Assembly: GCF_016595415.1 (NCBI RefSeq)
Contig: NZ_JAENIO010000021.1
Span: forward strand, 1 to 64,000
Reading direction: 5' to 3'
From: Roseibacillus ishigakijimensis
Lineage (GTDB): Bacteria > Verrucomicrobiota > Verrucomicrobiia > Verrucomicrobiales > Akkermansiaceae
Length of the DNA stretch: 64,000 nt
Below the pieces are notes generated by a model. It saw only the letters and a list, made by a program, of their open reading frames with translations, was not told the origin of the DNA and did not search any database. Positions 1 through 8,792 of the stretch are shown piece by piece. The position numbers were made by a program, and so were the translations under genes. Numbering within the stretch: position 1 is the stretch's first letter; each line of letters starts with the position of its first letter.

Positions 1-193
1 GAGTTTTTTGAGAAAGGAAGAACTCTGTGAATCTCTGGGTCTCAGCGGCTCTGCGACGGAAGAAGGGCGGAGGGCGTCTTATTTTTGACGCAGAGGCGCA
101 AAGACAGGGAGGAACGTGGAGTTTTTTGAGAAAGGAAGAACTCTGTGAATCTCTGGGTCCCAGCGGCTCTGCGACGGAAGAAGGTCGGAGGAG
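1..193. repeat. Intergenic direct repeat, 118-bp period
   Basis: Bases 1-75 recur almost unchanged at 119-193, so the repeat period is 118 bp. Only a few substitutions separate the copies, for example the third base of a CTC/CCC difference near the middle. The spacer is purine-rich and contains GACGCAGAGGCGCAAAGAC. No protein is supported here. The first copy is cut by the window edge, so more copies may lie upstream. The array ends about 70 bp before glmM and could overlap its promoter region. Confidence 0.85.
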
Positions 194-262
194 TGGTAAC
201 GGAGGTGCTCAATTCGGTCGTGACCCGCCGGGACCAAGCCGTTATAGCACTGGGCCAACGAA

Positions 263-1609
263 ATGAAGTTATTTGGCACCGACGGCATCCGAGGCACGGC
301 AAACGAATTCCCCATTACTCCCGAGCTCGCTTTGCGGGTGGGCCGGGCCATCGCACGCGCCTTGGAGGCGCAGAAACCCGGCCGACACAAGGTTGTTATC
401 GGCAAGGACACGCGCATTTCCGGCTACATGCTGGAGACGGCGCTGACCTCGGGCTTGGTGAGCGAAGGGGCGCGGGTGTTGTTGACGGGACCTTTGCCGA
501 CGCCAGCAGTGGCGCATCTGACCAAATCGATGGCTTGTGATGCCGGGATTATGCTCACTGCTTCTCATAATCCGTTCATGGATAATGGAATCAAGATTTT
601 CGGACCCGATGGTTTCAAGCTCAATGACGAGCTGGAGGAGACCATCGAGTCGCTGGTGGCGGGAGAGAGCCTGCAGCAGCCCATTCCGGGCACGGAGGTG
701 GGGAAGGCGTTCCGCATCGACGACGCTCCGGGGCGCTACATCGAGTTCGCCAAAAGTGCGATTGGCACCACCACCTTGGAAGGGCTCAAGATTGTGGTCG
801 ATTGTGCTCATGGGGCGGGCTATTTCGTGGGCCCCTTGATTTTCGATGAACTGGGCGCGGAGGTGATTCCTCTGGGTGTTCATCCCGACGGGCGCAATAT
901 CAATGCCAATTGCGGGGCACTGCATCCGGAGCACGCCGCTCAGCGGGTGCGCGAGACGGGAGCGGATCTGGGGGTGTGTCTCGATGGCGACGCCGATCGG
1001 CTCGTGCTCATCGATGGCCAGGGCAAGGTGGTCCACGGCGATCGTCTGCTTTGTCTGGCAGCCCTCTCGCTCAAACGCCGGGGACAGTTGGCGGGAAATA
1101 CCTTGGTCGCCACGGTGATGTCCAATCTCGGGCTCAAGGAGGCTCTCGCGCAGGAGGGCATTGCTTTGGAAACCACTTCGGTGGGTGATCGCAATGTCCT
1201 GGAGCGGATGCGCGAGAAAGGGTTCTGCCTCGGTGGCGAGAATTCCGGGCACCTTATCTTTGCCGATCATGCCACCACTGGCGATGGCATCATGGGGGCC
1301 TTGCAAGTTCTCGCCGAGATGAAGGCGACGGGCAAGACCCTGGCCGAGCTGGCCGATTGCATGTCGATCTTTCCTCAAAAATTGGTTAATGTCGCGGTCA
1401 CCGACAAGCCGCCGGTGGCAGAGATTCGTGGCCTGGGAGAGCTCATTGCCGAGGCGGAGGCCGAGATGGCGGACAGCGGGCGCGTGCTGGTGCGCTACTC
1501 GGGCACCGAAAAGCTGATGCGGGTGATGGTGGAGGCGCGCGAAAAAGAAGTGGTGGACCAGTGGTGCGAGAAGTTGGTGACTTTGGTGAAAAACGAAATA
1601 GGAGCCTGA
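263..1609 (+). CDS. glmM: Phosphoglucosamine mutase
   Basis: GlmM converts glucosamine-6-phosphate to glucosamine-1-phosphate in the cytoplasm, on the way to UDP-GlcNAc for peptidoglycan and LPS. The 448-residue length is normal for the family. The N-terminus KLFGTDGIRG, the phosphoserine loop TASHNPFMDNGIK (active Ser near residue 101), the metal-binding DGDADR near 242 and the C-terminal phosphate-binding RYSGTE are all present. The start is the ATG giving MKLFGTDG. The next gene begins 9 bp after the stop and encodes an acetyltransferase-like hexapeptide protein, so the two probably form an operon serving successive steps of the pathway. Confidence 0.97.
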   Translation: MKLFGTDGIRGTANEFPITPELALRVGRAIARALEAQKPGRHKVVIGKDTRISGYMLETALTSGLVSEGARVLLTGPLPTPAVAHLTKSMACDAGIMLTASHNPFMDNGIKIFGPDGFKLNDELEETIESLVAGESLQQPIPGTEVGKAFRIDDAPGRYIEFAKSAIGTTTLEGLKIVVDCAHGAGYFVGPLIFDELGAEVIPLGVHPDGRNINANCGALHPEHAAQRVRETGADLGVCLDGDADRLVLIDGQGKVVHGDRLLCLAALSLKRRGQLAGNTLVATVMSNLGLKEALAQEGIALETTSVGDRNVLERMREKGFCLGGENSGHLIFADHATTGDGIMGALQVLAEMKATGKTLAELADCMSIFPQKLVNVAVTDKPPVAEIRGLGELIAEAEAEMADSGRVLVRYSGTEKLMRVMVEAREKEVVDQWCEKLVTLVKNEIGA

Positions 1610-1618
1610 TTAAAAGCG

Positions 1619-2296
1619 ATGAAAGAAACTCTGTGGCCGCTGTGTGATGCGTTGGAGAATCTGCCCGTGGCGGGCAAGACCCTCTCCCAATGGGTGGATG
1701 AAGGGGTGGTGAACGAGGCCGAGCTCGCCGGGATTCAGTATCCCTGGCAGTTGCTGGATTGGCATGAGAAATTGCTGCGCCAGCAGTGGGAAAGCCGGAA
1801 GAAGGGAGAAGAATTCACTTCGGCCCAGCTGGCGGTGGGGGCCCAGCTCCTTGTCGGCGAGGGCACCAAAGTGTTGCCCGGAGTCTATGTGGAAGGATTG
1901 GTCATCATTGGCAAGAACTGTAAGATTGGTCCCAATTGCTACCTGCGGGGCCCGATTTCCATCGGCGATGGTTGTCACATTGGCCAAGCGGTGGAGCTGA
2001 AAAACACCATCGTGGGCCACGGGAGTAACGCCGGTCACCTGAGCTATCTGGGCGATAGTGTTCTGGGCAATGAGGTCAATCTGGGAGCGGGAACGATCAC
2101 CTCCAATCTCCGGCATGATGGCGCGAACCATCGTTCGCTGGTGGCGGGCGAGTTGGTGGAGACCGGACGGCGAAAGTTCGGGGCCATCTTTGGGGACGGC
2201 GTTCATACCGGGATTCACACCAGCCTCTACCCCGGCCGCAAATTGGGTCCCGGGGTCGCCACCTTGCCAGGAGAAGTGGTCTCTCGGGATAAATGA
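1619..2296 (+). CDS. Left-handed beta-helix acetyltransferase, GlmU C-terminal-like
   Basis: This 225-residue protein has an alpha-helical N-terminus of about 70 residues followed by hexapeptide (left-handed beta-helix) repeats. Motifs [19 protein letters not shown] and [11 protein letters not shown] match the acetyltransferase half of bifunctional sugar-1-phosphate nucleotidyltransferases, and the tail with TGRRKFG and GDGVHTGI resembles the archaeal/thermophile type. The nucleotidyltransferase domain is absent. Its place just after glmM suggests acetylation of glucosamine-1-phosphate or a related sugar, with uridylylation supplied elsewhere. The fold call is firm; the exact substrate is inference. 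Confidence 0.8.
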   Translation: MKETLWPLCDALENLPVAGKTLSQWVDEGVVNEAELAGIQYPWQLLDWHEKLLRQQWESRKKGEEFTSAQLAVGAQLLVGEGTKVLPGVYVEGLVIIGKNCKIGPNCYLRGPISIGDGCHIGQAVELKNTIVGHGSNAGHLSYLGDSVLGNEVNLGAGTITSNLRHDGANHRSLVAGELVETGRRKFGAIFGDGVHTGIHTSLYPGRKLGPGVATLPGEVVSRDK

Positions 2297-2419
2297 AGAA
2301 ACCTACTCGTTTTCAATGTGTAATTGAGGTGGAAATATTGGTTTTATTCTCTAGCTTGACTTGTTGATTGAAACTTGGGATTTCTTGAAATGATCGATCG
2401 GAAAGTCGATCCGAAAACC

Positions 2420-5400
2420 ATGAGAAAAAACCCAAAATCCAAGTGCAGCTCTGCCTTGCCCTCCTGGGAGGCAGAGACTTTTGAACGAAAAGAGTTTCCC
2501 AGCGGGCCGGGAGGAGGCCCGTCCCGCAGTCTGGCGTGTTGTTTGGCCGCTCTTCTTTCCATCAGTGGGCCCTTGTCGGCGGAATTGATCTGGTCGTCGA
2601 ATCTGGATGGCGATGCGGTCGCCAGTTTCGGAGCTGATGGGGTCATTGCTGGCGATCCTGTTCCGGTGGAGGACCTCAACGGGAATGCGAAGGGAGCTCT
2701 CCAGTTCGACGGGGTCGATGATTGGATCTCGATCGTGCCGACCCAGACTGTCTTCACCGCTGGTTCCATTTCCATCTGGGTCAAGGCTACGAATTTCACC
2801 AACACTGAAGCGGGAGTGGTTGGGATGGGGGAATCCGGCAGCGGAACGGCGGAGTATTTCACCATCCACAAAGGCTGGCGCACGGACTTGGACGATGGCG
2901 ATGATGGGGTGGGCGCGGCGCGACTGGATGCTGCGAGTGATGCGGGCGCTCCCACCGGGACGTGGCAGCACCTGGTGACCACCTTCACCGCACAGGGTGA
3001 GCTTAGGCTTTATGTGAATGGGGTTTTGCAGGCTGATGTGCAGAGTCTGGCGACGGCAGAGGATTCGTATACCTTCAGCAACGACTGGATTGTGGGCGCG
3101 GAGCAGAAGGTGGCCAACCGGACCTTTGCCGGCGCGGTCGATGATGTTCGTTTTTATAACCATCAGCTGGAGCAAGCTGATGTTGATGCGCTGTATGCAG
3201 ACGGTCCTGCTTTCGATTTTTCCCGTGACCTCGACGGAGACGGCATTAGCAATGCCGACGAGACGAGCGGAGCGCTGAATCCTTGGGCGAGCGGTTCTCC
3301 GACCGGTCCTCCTGGAGATGCCACCGACCCGGAGAATGCGGATAGTGACTTTGATACCATTCCGGACGGGGAAGAGATTGTGGCCGGGGCGGACGGCTTC
3401 ATCACTGACCCCAATAACGAGGATACCGATGGTGATGGCCTCTTTGATGACGAGGAGCTTGCGGCTGACTACCTGGCTGCTGGTTACGACCCGACGGTGG
3501 ACAATGCCGGGGCTGATTTCGACGATGATGGCCTGACTACTAGCGAGGAATTGTTCGAGGGAACGGATCCCCTCCTGGCCGACACTGATGGCGATGGTCT
3601 CACCGACGGGGAGGAGGTCAACGGCGTGGCCGGCACCGATCCTTTGCTTGCCGATACCGATGGCGATTTGGTGACGGATAGTGAGGAACTCACTGCGGGG
3701 ACCTCGCCAACTGATGAAAGTGACTTCCCCCAGGTGCCCAATCTGCAGGTCGATTTTTCACTTGTCAGTAATGAGCCTTCTTCCGTGCACGAGCCACTCT
3801 ATCAGCCTTATTTTGCCCGCCATGAGGTGAACTCGCAGGATTCCGATCCCGAGTTGGGTTCTCTTGATGGGGTGGATCGCTTGGGGGAAACTTACTCCGC
3901 GACCTTTTACGGAAATGAGGTTGAGATTGCGCTCTCGGTGAGTTTCCCGGACCTGGTGGACCCCTTGGTGGCGACTGCCAAGCAGTTGATCGATCGGAGC
4001 GCCAATCTGGGGAACTACGCGGGGAGCAAGCCGGATTTGATGAGGGACTACCTCGGGGCCGATACCCGCATTGAGAACGGAGGCAATGGAGGCTTTGCTC
4101 CGACTACGTTGCGCTTGGCCTTGGAGGGAATTCCCGCCGGAGATTACCTCTTGCGGACTTATCATCATGATATTCTGGATGAAGCCACTCCTTTCCGGAT
4201 CGCCGTGACCGATGCTGATTCGACGGGGGAAACACTTCCCGCTATTTTCCGGATGACTTCCGGGCAAGGAACGAATCGGGTGAATCCTCCGGCTGAGAGC
4301 GATCCTGCGGAATTGCGCTCGACGGTGGTGCAGCTGATTCGCTCCAATGGCACGGATCCCGTGGTGTTGGACTTCCAGCCTTATCAAGAATCGGGATTCC
4401 GCTTTGTGTTTGGAATCAATGGCTTCGAATTGGAAGAAACGGTTGATTCGGACAATGATGGTGTGCCGGATTCGGAAGAGGTGCGCTTCTTTGGCGACAT
4501 CACGGTCTCGGACTTTTCGCCGGGTGCGGACCAGGATGCCGACGGGGTGTCCGATTTGACCGAGGTTCTCCTGCGTTTGGATCCGAACAGCAATGACACC
4601 GATGGCGATGGGCTCACTGATGATTTGGAACCTCTGGTCGCGGAAACCGAGGCGGGGGCTGGTCTGGAAGTGACCTCATTCTCGCATGATGCGGAAGCGG
4701 GCTCCATTTCGTTGGATTGGAATCCGGCGGTCGGTGCCAATGTGGTGGGGAGCCTGGACTTGCAAGGCTTTCCGGAGACCCTGGGAACTGATGTCACTCC
4801 GCCTTTCGAGCAGGTGCTGGCGGGGAATTTAGCTGGCGCTAGCAAAGCCTTTTTCCGCGTGCAGCGGGGATTGACCGTGCCGGGTCCGAGCCCCTTCGTG
4901 GCCGACACTGATGGCGACGGCCTCACTGATGGCGAGGAAGTCAACACTTATGGCTCGAATCCGACCGTGACGGATAGCGACGGCGATGGCTTCTCCGACG
5001 GGCACGAGGCCCAAGGGGGCTCTTCCTTGGTCGATGCCGATTCCGGTCCCGATCCTGATGGCGATGGTTTTTCCAATTCGGTGGAAGTGGCCGCCGGCTC
5101 GGATCCGGACGATGCCGCGTCCTTCCCGCAGGCCGATGCGGCCATGGCGCTTTGGATTGATTTCAACTCCAATCAAGCCGGTGGGGGAGATGCGAGCCCC
5201 GGGGATCTCTTTCCTGAAACTGCTCCCGCGACGCACAACCAGCCGGGCTTCTCCTCCTACATGGCGAATCATGAGACGGACAGCACTCTGGTCACCGGCC
5301 AATACACGGCCTTTGGTCCTGAGAATCTGGTGGAGATCACACCCTTCTGGCCGGACACCACAGATGTCCGGGTGAAGCAAATGATTGGGCGCTCCGATGA

Positions 5401-5893
5401 CCAAGCGAATACTTGGCGGGGGGATACCAGGCTGCTCTTGCGGGACTTCCTGGGCATCGACACCCGGGTTGAAAATGGTGGGAACGGTGTCTACGACGGC
5501 ACCACGGGCACCCCCACCCGCATGGAGCTGGTCATTGAGGGGCTTCCTGCGGGCACTTACCAATGGCAGTCTTTCCACCATGATGTGGAGAATGCATGGA
5601 CTGATTTTCAGGTCGAAATTTCTGCAGACGGGGGAACGACTTTCGGTTCATTGAGTGAGGTTGTCACCATGACTGATGGCTTGAGTGGAGGAACTCCGGC
5701 TGCGCCTCAGACTTATGATGGACCGGGTAATCCCGGTAGCATCGATCCGGCGGATTTGCCTTCGACCTACACGACCACCTTCGTGGCCAGTGGTTCGGAC
5801 GAGGTGGTGATTCGCTTCGTGCCCTTAAGCACGGACCAAGTGCATCGCGCTATCTTCGGTATCAATGGCTTCAAACTGACCAAACAGCCTTAG
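2420..5893 (+). CDS. Secreted LamG / thrombospondin type 3 repeat protein with a duplicated unnamed domain
   Basis: About 1157 residues. A hydrophobic signal segment lies at residues 37-54 (ending PLSA), followed by a LamG/concanavalin-like domain (about 55-260) and two blocks of Asp-rich calcium repeats of the DTDGDGLTDGEEV type (nt about 3230-3700 and 4450-5100). Between and after these blocks lie two copies of one unnamed domain, nt about 3739-4440 and 5140-5887. They share RDYLGADTRIENGGNG versus RDFLGIDTRVENGGNG and both end FGINGFEL/FGINGFKL. I chose the ATG at 2420, whose leader is still long; ATG 2390 is possible. It is followed by a strong terminator. Likely extracellular or surface, perhaps glycan-binding; no enzyme motif is visible. 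Confidence 0.85.
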   Translation: MRKNPKSKCSSALPSWEAETFERKEFPSGPGGGPSRSLACCLAALLSISGPLSAELIWSSNLDGDAVASFGADGVIAGDPVPVEDLNGNAKGALQFDGVDDWISIVPTQTVFTAGSISIWVKATNFTNTEAGVVGMGESGSGTAEYFTIHKGWRTDLDDGDDGVGAARLDAASDAGAPTGTWQHLVTTFTAQGELRLYVNGVLQADVQSLATAEDSYTFSNDWIVGAEQKVANRTFAGAVDDVRFYNHQLEQADVDALYADGPAFDFSRDLDGDGISNADETSGALNPWASGSPTGPPGDATDPENADSDFDTIPDGEEIVAGADGFITDPNNEDTDGDGLFDDEELAADYLAAGYDPTVDNAGADFDDDGLTTSEELFEGTDPLLADTDGDGLTDGEEVNGVAGTDPLLADTDGDLVTDSEELTAGTSPTDESDFPQVPNLQVDFSLVSNEPSSVHEPLYQPYFARHEVNSQDSDPELGSLDGVDRLGETYSATFYGNEVEIALSVSFPDLVDPLVATAKQLIDRSANLGNYAGSKPDLMRDYLGADTRIENGGNGGFAPTTLRLALEGIPAGDYLLRTYHHDILDEATPFRIAVTDADSTGETLPAIFRMTSGQGTNRVNPPAESDPAELRSTVVQLIRSNGTDPVVLDFQPYQESGFRFVFGINGFELEETVDSDNDGVPDSEEVRFFGDITVSDFSPGADQDADGVSDLTEVLLRLDPNSNDTDGDGLTDDLEPLVAETEAGAGLEVTSFSHDAEAGSISLDWNPAVGANVVGSLDLQGFPETLGTDVTPPFEQVLAGNLAGASKAFFRVQRGLTVPGPSPFVADTDGDGLTDGEEVNTYGSNPTVTDSDGDGFSDGHEAQGGSSLVDADSGPDPDGDGFSNSVEVAAGSDPDDAASFPQADAAMALWIDFNSNQAGGGDASPGDLFPETAPATHNQPGFSSYMANHETDSTLVTGQYTAFGPENLVEITPFWPDTTDVRVKQMIGRSDDQANTWRGDTRLLLRDFLGIDTRVENGGNGVYDGTTGTPTRMELVIEGLPAGTYQWQSFHHDVENAWTDFQVEISADGGTTFGSLSEVVTMTDGLSGGTPAAPQTYDGPGNPGSIDPADLPSTYTTTFVASGSDEVVIRFVPLSTDQVHRAIFGINGFKLTKQP

Positions 5894-5930
5894 GGTGGTC
5901 AGTGGAGTCCGTTTGACTCTAGAAACGAGC

Positions 5931-5966
5931 ACGCTCTGTCGATTGGATTCGGCAGAGCGTTTTTTC
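5931..5966 (+). terminator. Rho-independent terminator of the secreted repeat protein gene
   Basis: A 10-bp stem (5931-5940 with 5951-5960, one G-U pair) encloses a 10-base loop and runs directly into a six-T tract. It lies 38 bp after the preceding stop codon. Confidence 0.9.
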
Positions 5967-6048
5967 TGCCTTGAGGTCTTTGGGAAAGAGGGCTCAAAGG
6001 GGAAAAAACGGGCCCTCGGCCGAAATGGGGGTGGTGAAAAAGAGAAAG

Positions 6049-6125
6049 TGGTCGGGATGACAGGATTCGAACCTGCGGCCTCTTCACCCCCAGCGAAGCG
6101 CGCTACCAAACTGCGCCACATCCCG
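6049..6125 (-). tRNA. tRNA-Pro (GGG)
   Basis: The complementary strand folds as a complete cloverleaf. The acceptor stem is CGGGATG/CATCCCG, the D arm GCGC/GCGC, the anticodon stem CTTCG/TGAAG with loop CTGGGGG (anticodon GGG), and the T arm GCAGG-TTCGAAT-CCTGT, with discriminator A. The 3' CCA is encoded at 6051-6049, unlike the tRNA-Leu gene of this window. The body is 74 nt plus CCA. Confidence 0.97.
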
Positions 6126-6139
6126 ACTGGTGGACGGCG

Positions 6140-6169
6140 GATTTACCCCAGCACCCGCTCCTTTGGCAA
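6140..6169 (-). promoter_or_regulatory. Possible promoter of tRNA-Pro
   Basis: On the minus strand TTGCCA (6169-6164) and TAAATC (6145-6140) are separated by 18 bases and lie about 15 bases before the tRNA 5' end. The boxes fit a sigma-70 type promoter only loosely. The remaining sequence up to argC at 6392 shows no other gene. Confidence 0.3.
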
Positions 6170-6391
6170 GCAGGGAATGCAACTTTTTTGAGAAAAAAGT
6201 CGGAGGAATTGCGGCGAGAGGGGCAAGCGATTGACTGTGGGAGGTTTGCGAGAAGGTAGGCAAAGAGGGTCGCTCGTTGGCTTTTTCGGGGCGAAAGGGG
6301 TGGGGCGATTTAGGGGCTACTTTTCACAAGTCTTGGCTGACAAGGAGGGCGGGCTCTGGCAGGCTGAGGGCTCTTTCGACAGCCTCTTGCT

Positions 6392-7426
6392 ATGGAAAAA
6401 ATCAAAACTGCGGTCCTCGGGGCCTCTGGCTACACTGGTATTGAACTCTTGCGCCTGCTGCTCGCTCATCCGGCGGTGGAGCTGACCGCGATCACCTCCC
6501 GTAGCAACGCGGGCCAGCCTCTTTCTTCCGTTTTGCCCCGCTTCACTGGGCTCCCCGGCGCGGATTTGCCCTTTATCGAGCCGGATATGGACGCGGTGGT
6601 GGCCTCGGGGGCTCAGACGGCGTTTCTCGCTCTTCCCCATGGCAAGGCGGCCGATTACGCCCTTCCTCTTTTGGAGAAAGGACTGCGGGTCATTGATTTG
6701 TCGGCGGACTTTCGCTTGAACGAACTTTCCGTTTATGAGGAATTCTATGGTCCTCACCCCGCGCCTCAATTGCTGCCCAAGGCGGTCTATGGGATGCCGG
6801 AACTTTATCGCGAGGAGATCAAAGCCGCGCAGTTGGTTGCTTCGCCGGGCTGCTATCCCACCTCCATCATTCTTCCCCTGGTTCCTCTTTTGCGGGCGGG
6901 TTTGATTGCCCCGGACTCGATTGTGGTTTCCTCGCTCAGCGGGGTTTCCGGGGCTGGTCGTAAGGCGGCGTTGCCTTTGATTTTTGCCGAAGTGAACGAG
7001 TCTCTACGGGCTTACGGGCTCCCCAAGCACCGGCATTTGTCTGAGATTGAGCAAGAGCTTTCCTTGGCTGCGGGCGAAAGGGTGACCATCACTTTCACAC
7101 CTCATCTCGTTCCGGTGACGCGGGGGATTCACTCCACCATCACGGCGACCTTGCGGGCTGATTTCAGCGAACTCAGCGCGGTCTACGAGTCGGCCTACGG
7201 TGAGGAAGCCTTTGTCCGCCTGCTGGGTGAAGGGGGAGCGGCCGATACGGCCCATGTGACCCGGACTAATTTTGTCGACTTTGGCTGGCACCACGATGCC
7301 CGCACCAACCGGGTGGTGGTGACTTCGGCGGAAGACAATCTGACCAAAGGAGCCTCTGGCCAAGCCCTGCAGGCATTCAATCTGCTGCATGGCTTGCCCG
7401 CTACGGCCGGTCTCCTCAATCTCTAA
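6392..7426 (+). CDS. argC: N-acetyl-gamma-glutamyl-phosphate reductase
   Basis: ArgC performs the NADPH-dependent reduction of N-acetylglutamyl phosphate to the semialdehyde in arginine synthesis. The 344-residue protein starts with the Rossmann motif GASGYTG and has LPHGKAA and the catalytic cysteine motif SPGCYPTS (Cys near 154). It ends with a typical dimerisation region containing GASGQALQAFN. argJ starts 25 bp downstream on the same strand, so the genes are probably co-transcribed and catalyse nearby steps of one pathway. Confidence 0.97.
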   Translation: MEKIKTAVLGASGYTGIELLRLLLAHPAVELTAITSRSNAGQPLSSVLPRFTGLPGADLPFIEPDMDAVVASGAQTAFLALPHGKAADYALPLLEKGLRVIDLSADFRLNELSVYEEFYGPHPAPQLLPKAVYGMPELYREEIKAAQLVASPGCYPTSIILPLVPLLRAGLIAPDSIVVSSLSGVSGAGRKAALPLIFAEVNESLRAYGLPKHRHLSEIEQELSLAAGERVTITFTPHLVPVTRGIHSTITATLRADFSELSAVYESAYGEEAFVRLLGEGGAADTAHVTRTNFVDFGWHHDARTNRVVVTSAEDNLTKGASGQALQAFNLLHGLPATAGLLNL

Positions 7427-7451
7427 CCCCCCCTTGAATTCAATTATCCCC

Positions 7452-8702
7452 ATGCCTTACGATACAGTGAACGGTGGAGTGTGTGCTCCTACTGGATTTC
7501 TCGCCAGTGCGGTTTCCGCTGGCATCAAGAACCCCGATGCCAAGCGGCTCGATTTGACCCTGGTCTACTCTGAACGGCCCTGCACTTCTGCCGGAACCTT
7601 TACCATCAACCGGGTGAAAGCGGCACCGGTGAGGGTCTCGCAAGCCCACCTCCGCAACAACGAGATCCGCGCCATTATCGCTAACTCTGGCAACGCCAAT
7701 GCTTGCACGGGGGTAAAAGGGGTGGAGGACGCCCGGGCGATGGCCAAGAGCGTGGCCAAGCCGCTCCATATCCGGCGTCGCGAGGTCGGGGTCTGCTCGA
7801 CTGGAGTGATAGGCTTGCCCTTGCCCATGGAGCGCATTTTGCCCCACGGGGAGGACTTGGTGAAAACTCTTTCTGCGAATCGCGGCACGGATGTTGCGAA
7901 GGCCATAATGACCTCCGACACCCGCCACAAAGAGCTGGCCGTCACGACCGAAATCGGAGGCAAGACCATCACCATTGGCGCTTGTGTGAAGGGGGCGGGC
8001 ATGATCTGCCCCTCCATGGCGACGATGTTGTGCTTTGTGACCACCGATGCGGCCATCAGCCGCGATTGCCTGGACCGTTCTCTCCTGGAGGCCGTGGAAG
8101 CATCCTTCAATCGCATCACCATCGATGGCGATATGTCGACCAATGATACCGTGCTCGTGCTGGCCAATGGGGCGGCGGGCAACAAGTGCATCGAACGCGA
8201 GTCCAAGGCCAGCCGGCAGTTCACTGATGCCCTGGAGTATGTATTGACCAATCTGGCCAAGGAAATTGTGCGCGATGGCGAGCGGGTGACCAAGTTTGTC
8301 ACGGTGGAAGTCAAGAACGCGCGCACCTATCTGGATGCCAAGAAGGTGGCCGAAGCGGTGGCCAAGTCGCAGTTGGTGAAGGCCTCCTGGAACGGGGAGG
8401 ACCCGAACTGGGGACGGGTCATTCATGCCGTGGGTTACTCCCGCGCGCCCATTCGCGAGGAGTTGATCGATATTTATTACGAGGATTTGCCGGCCTGCAT
8501 TGGCGGTCTGGTGGCAGAGACTTCGCTGGATCAGATCCGGGCCATTGCCAAGCGGGACCGCTTCAAGATCACCATTGACCTGAACCTCGGGCAGTCGGAA
8601 TACACCATCTACACCTCCGATCTCTCTCCGGAATATATCGACTTTAACCGCAACGAATACGCCTACTGGAACCAAGCCCGCAAAGAGGGGCTGGTCGAGT
8701 AG
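7452..8702 (+). CDS. argJ: Glutamate N-acetyltransferase / amino-acid acetyltransferase (ornithine acetyltransferase)
   Basis: ArgJ moves acetyl groups from N-acetylornithine to glutamate in the cyclic arginine pathway and may also use acetyl-CoA. The protein has 416 residues from the ATG at 7452, which gives the usual N-terminus ending in VNGGVCAPTGF; an upstream in-frame start overlapping argC is unlikely. The autocleavage site is visible as KGAGMICPSMATML, with the nucleophile Thr near residue 191. The oxyanion region NSGNANACTG and the C-terminal NRNEYAYWN are also present. It directly follows argC. Confidence 0.97.
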   Translation: MPYDTVNGGVCAPTGFLASAVSAGIKNPDAKRLDLTLVYSERPCTSAGTFTINRVKAAPVRVSQAHLRNNEIRAIIANSGNANACTGVKGVEDARAMAKSVAKPLHIRRREVGVCSTGVIGLPLPMERILPHGEDLVKTLSANRGTDVAKAIMTSDTRHKELAVTTEIGGKTITIGACVKGAGMICPSMATMLCFVTTDAAISRDCLDRSLLEAVEASFNRITIDGDMSTNDTVLVLANGAAGNKCIERESKASRQFTDALEYVLTNLAKEIVRDGERVTKFVTVEVKNARTYLDAKKVAEAVAKSQLVKASWNGEDPNWGRVIHAVGYSRAPIREELIDIYYEDLPACIGGLVAETSLDQIRAIAKRDRFKITIDLNLGQSEYTIYTSDLSPEYIDFNRNEYAYWNQARKEGLVE

Positions 8703-8792
8703 GTTCAGGGAGCAAAGGCGACCCCGCTCACGATCTTTTCGAGAAGTCGGGCGAAGGGAGGGCTCGTGGCCGGGGCGGGAGGAGGCCGGGCC

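Noticed and set aside
1-193. CRISPR array
   Set aside because: Only two copies of about 75 bp with 118-bp period; CRISPR repeats are 21-48 bp with regular unique spacers.
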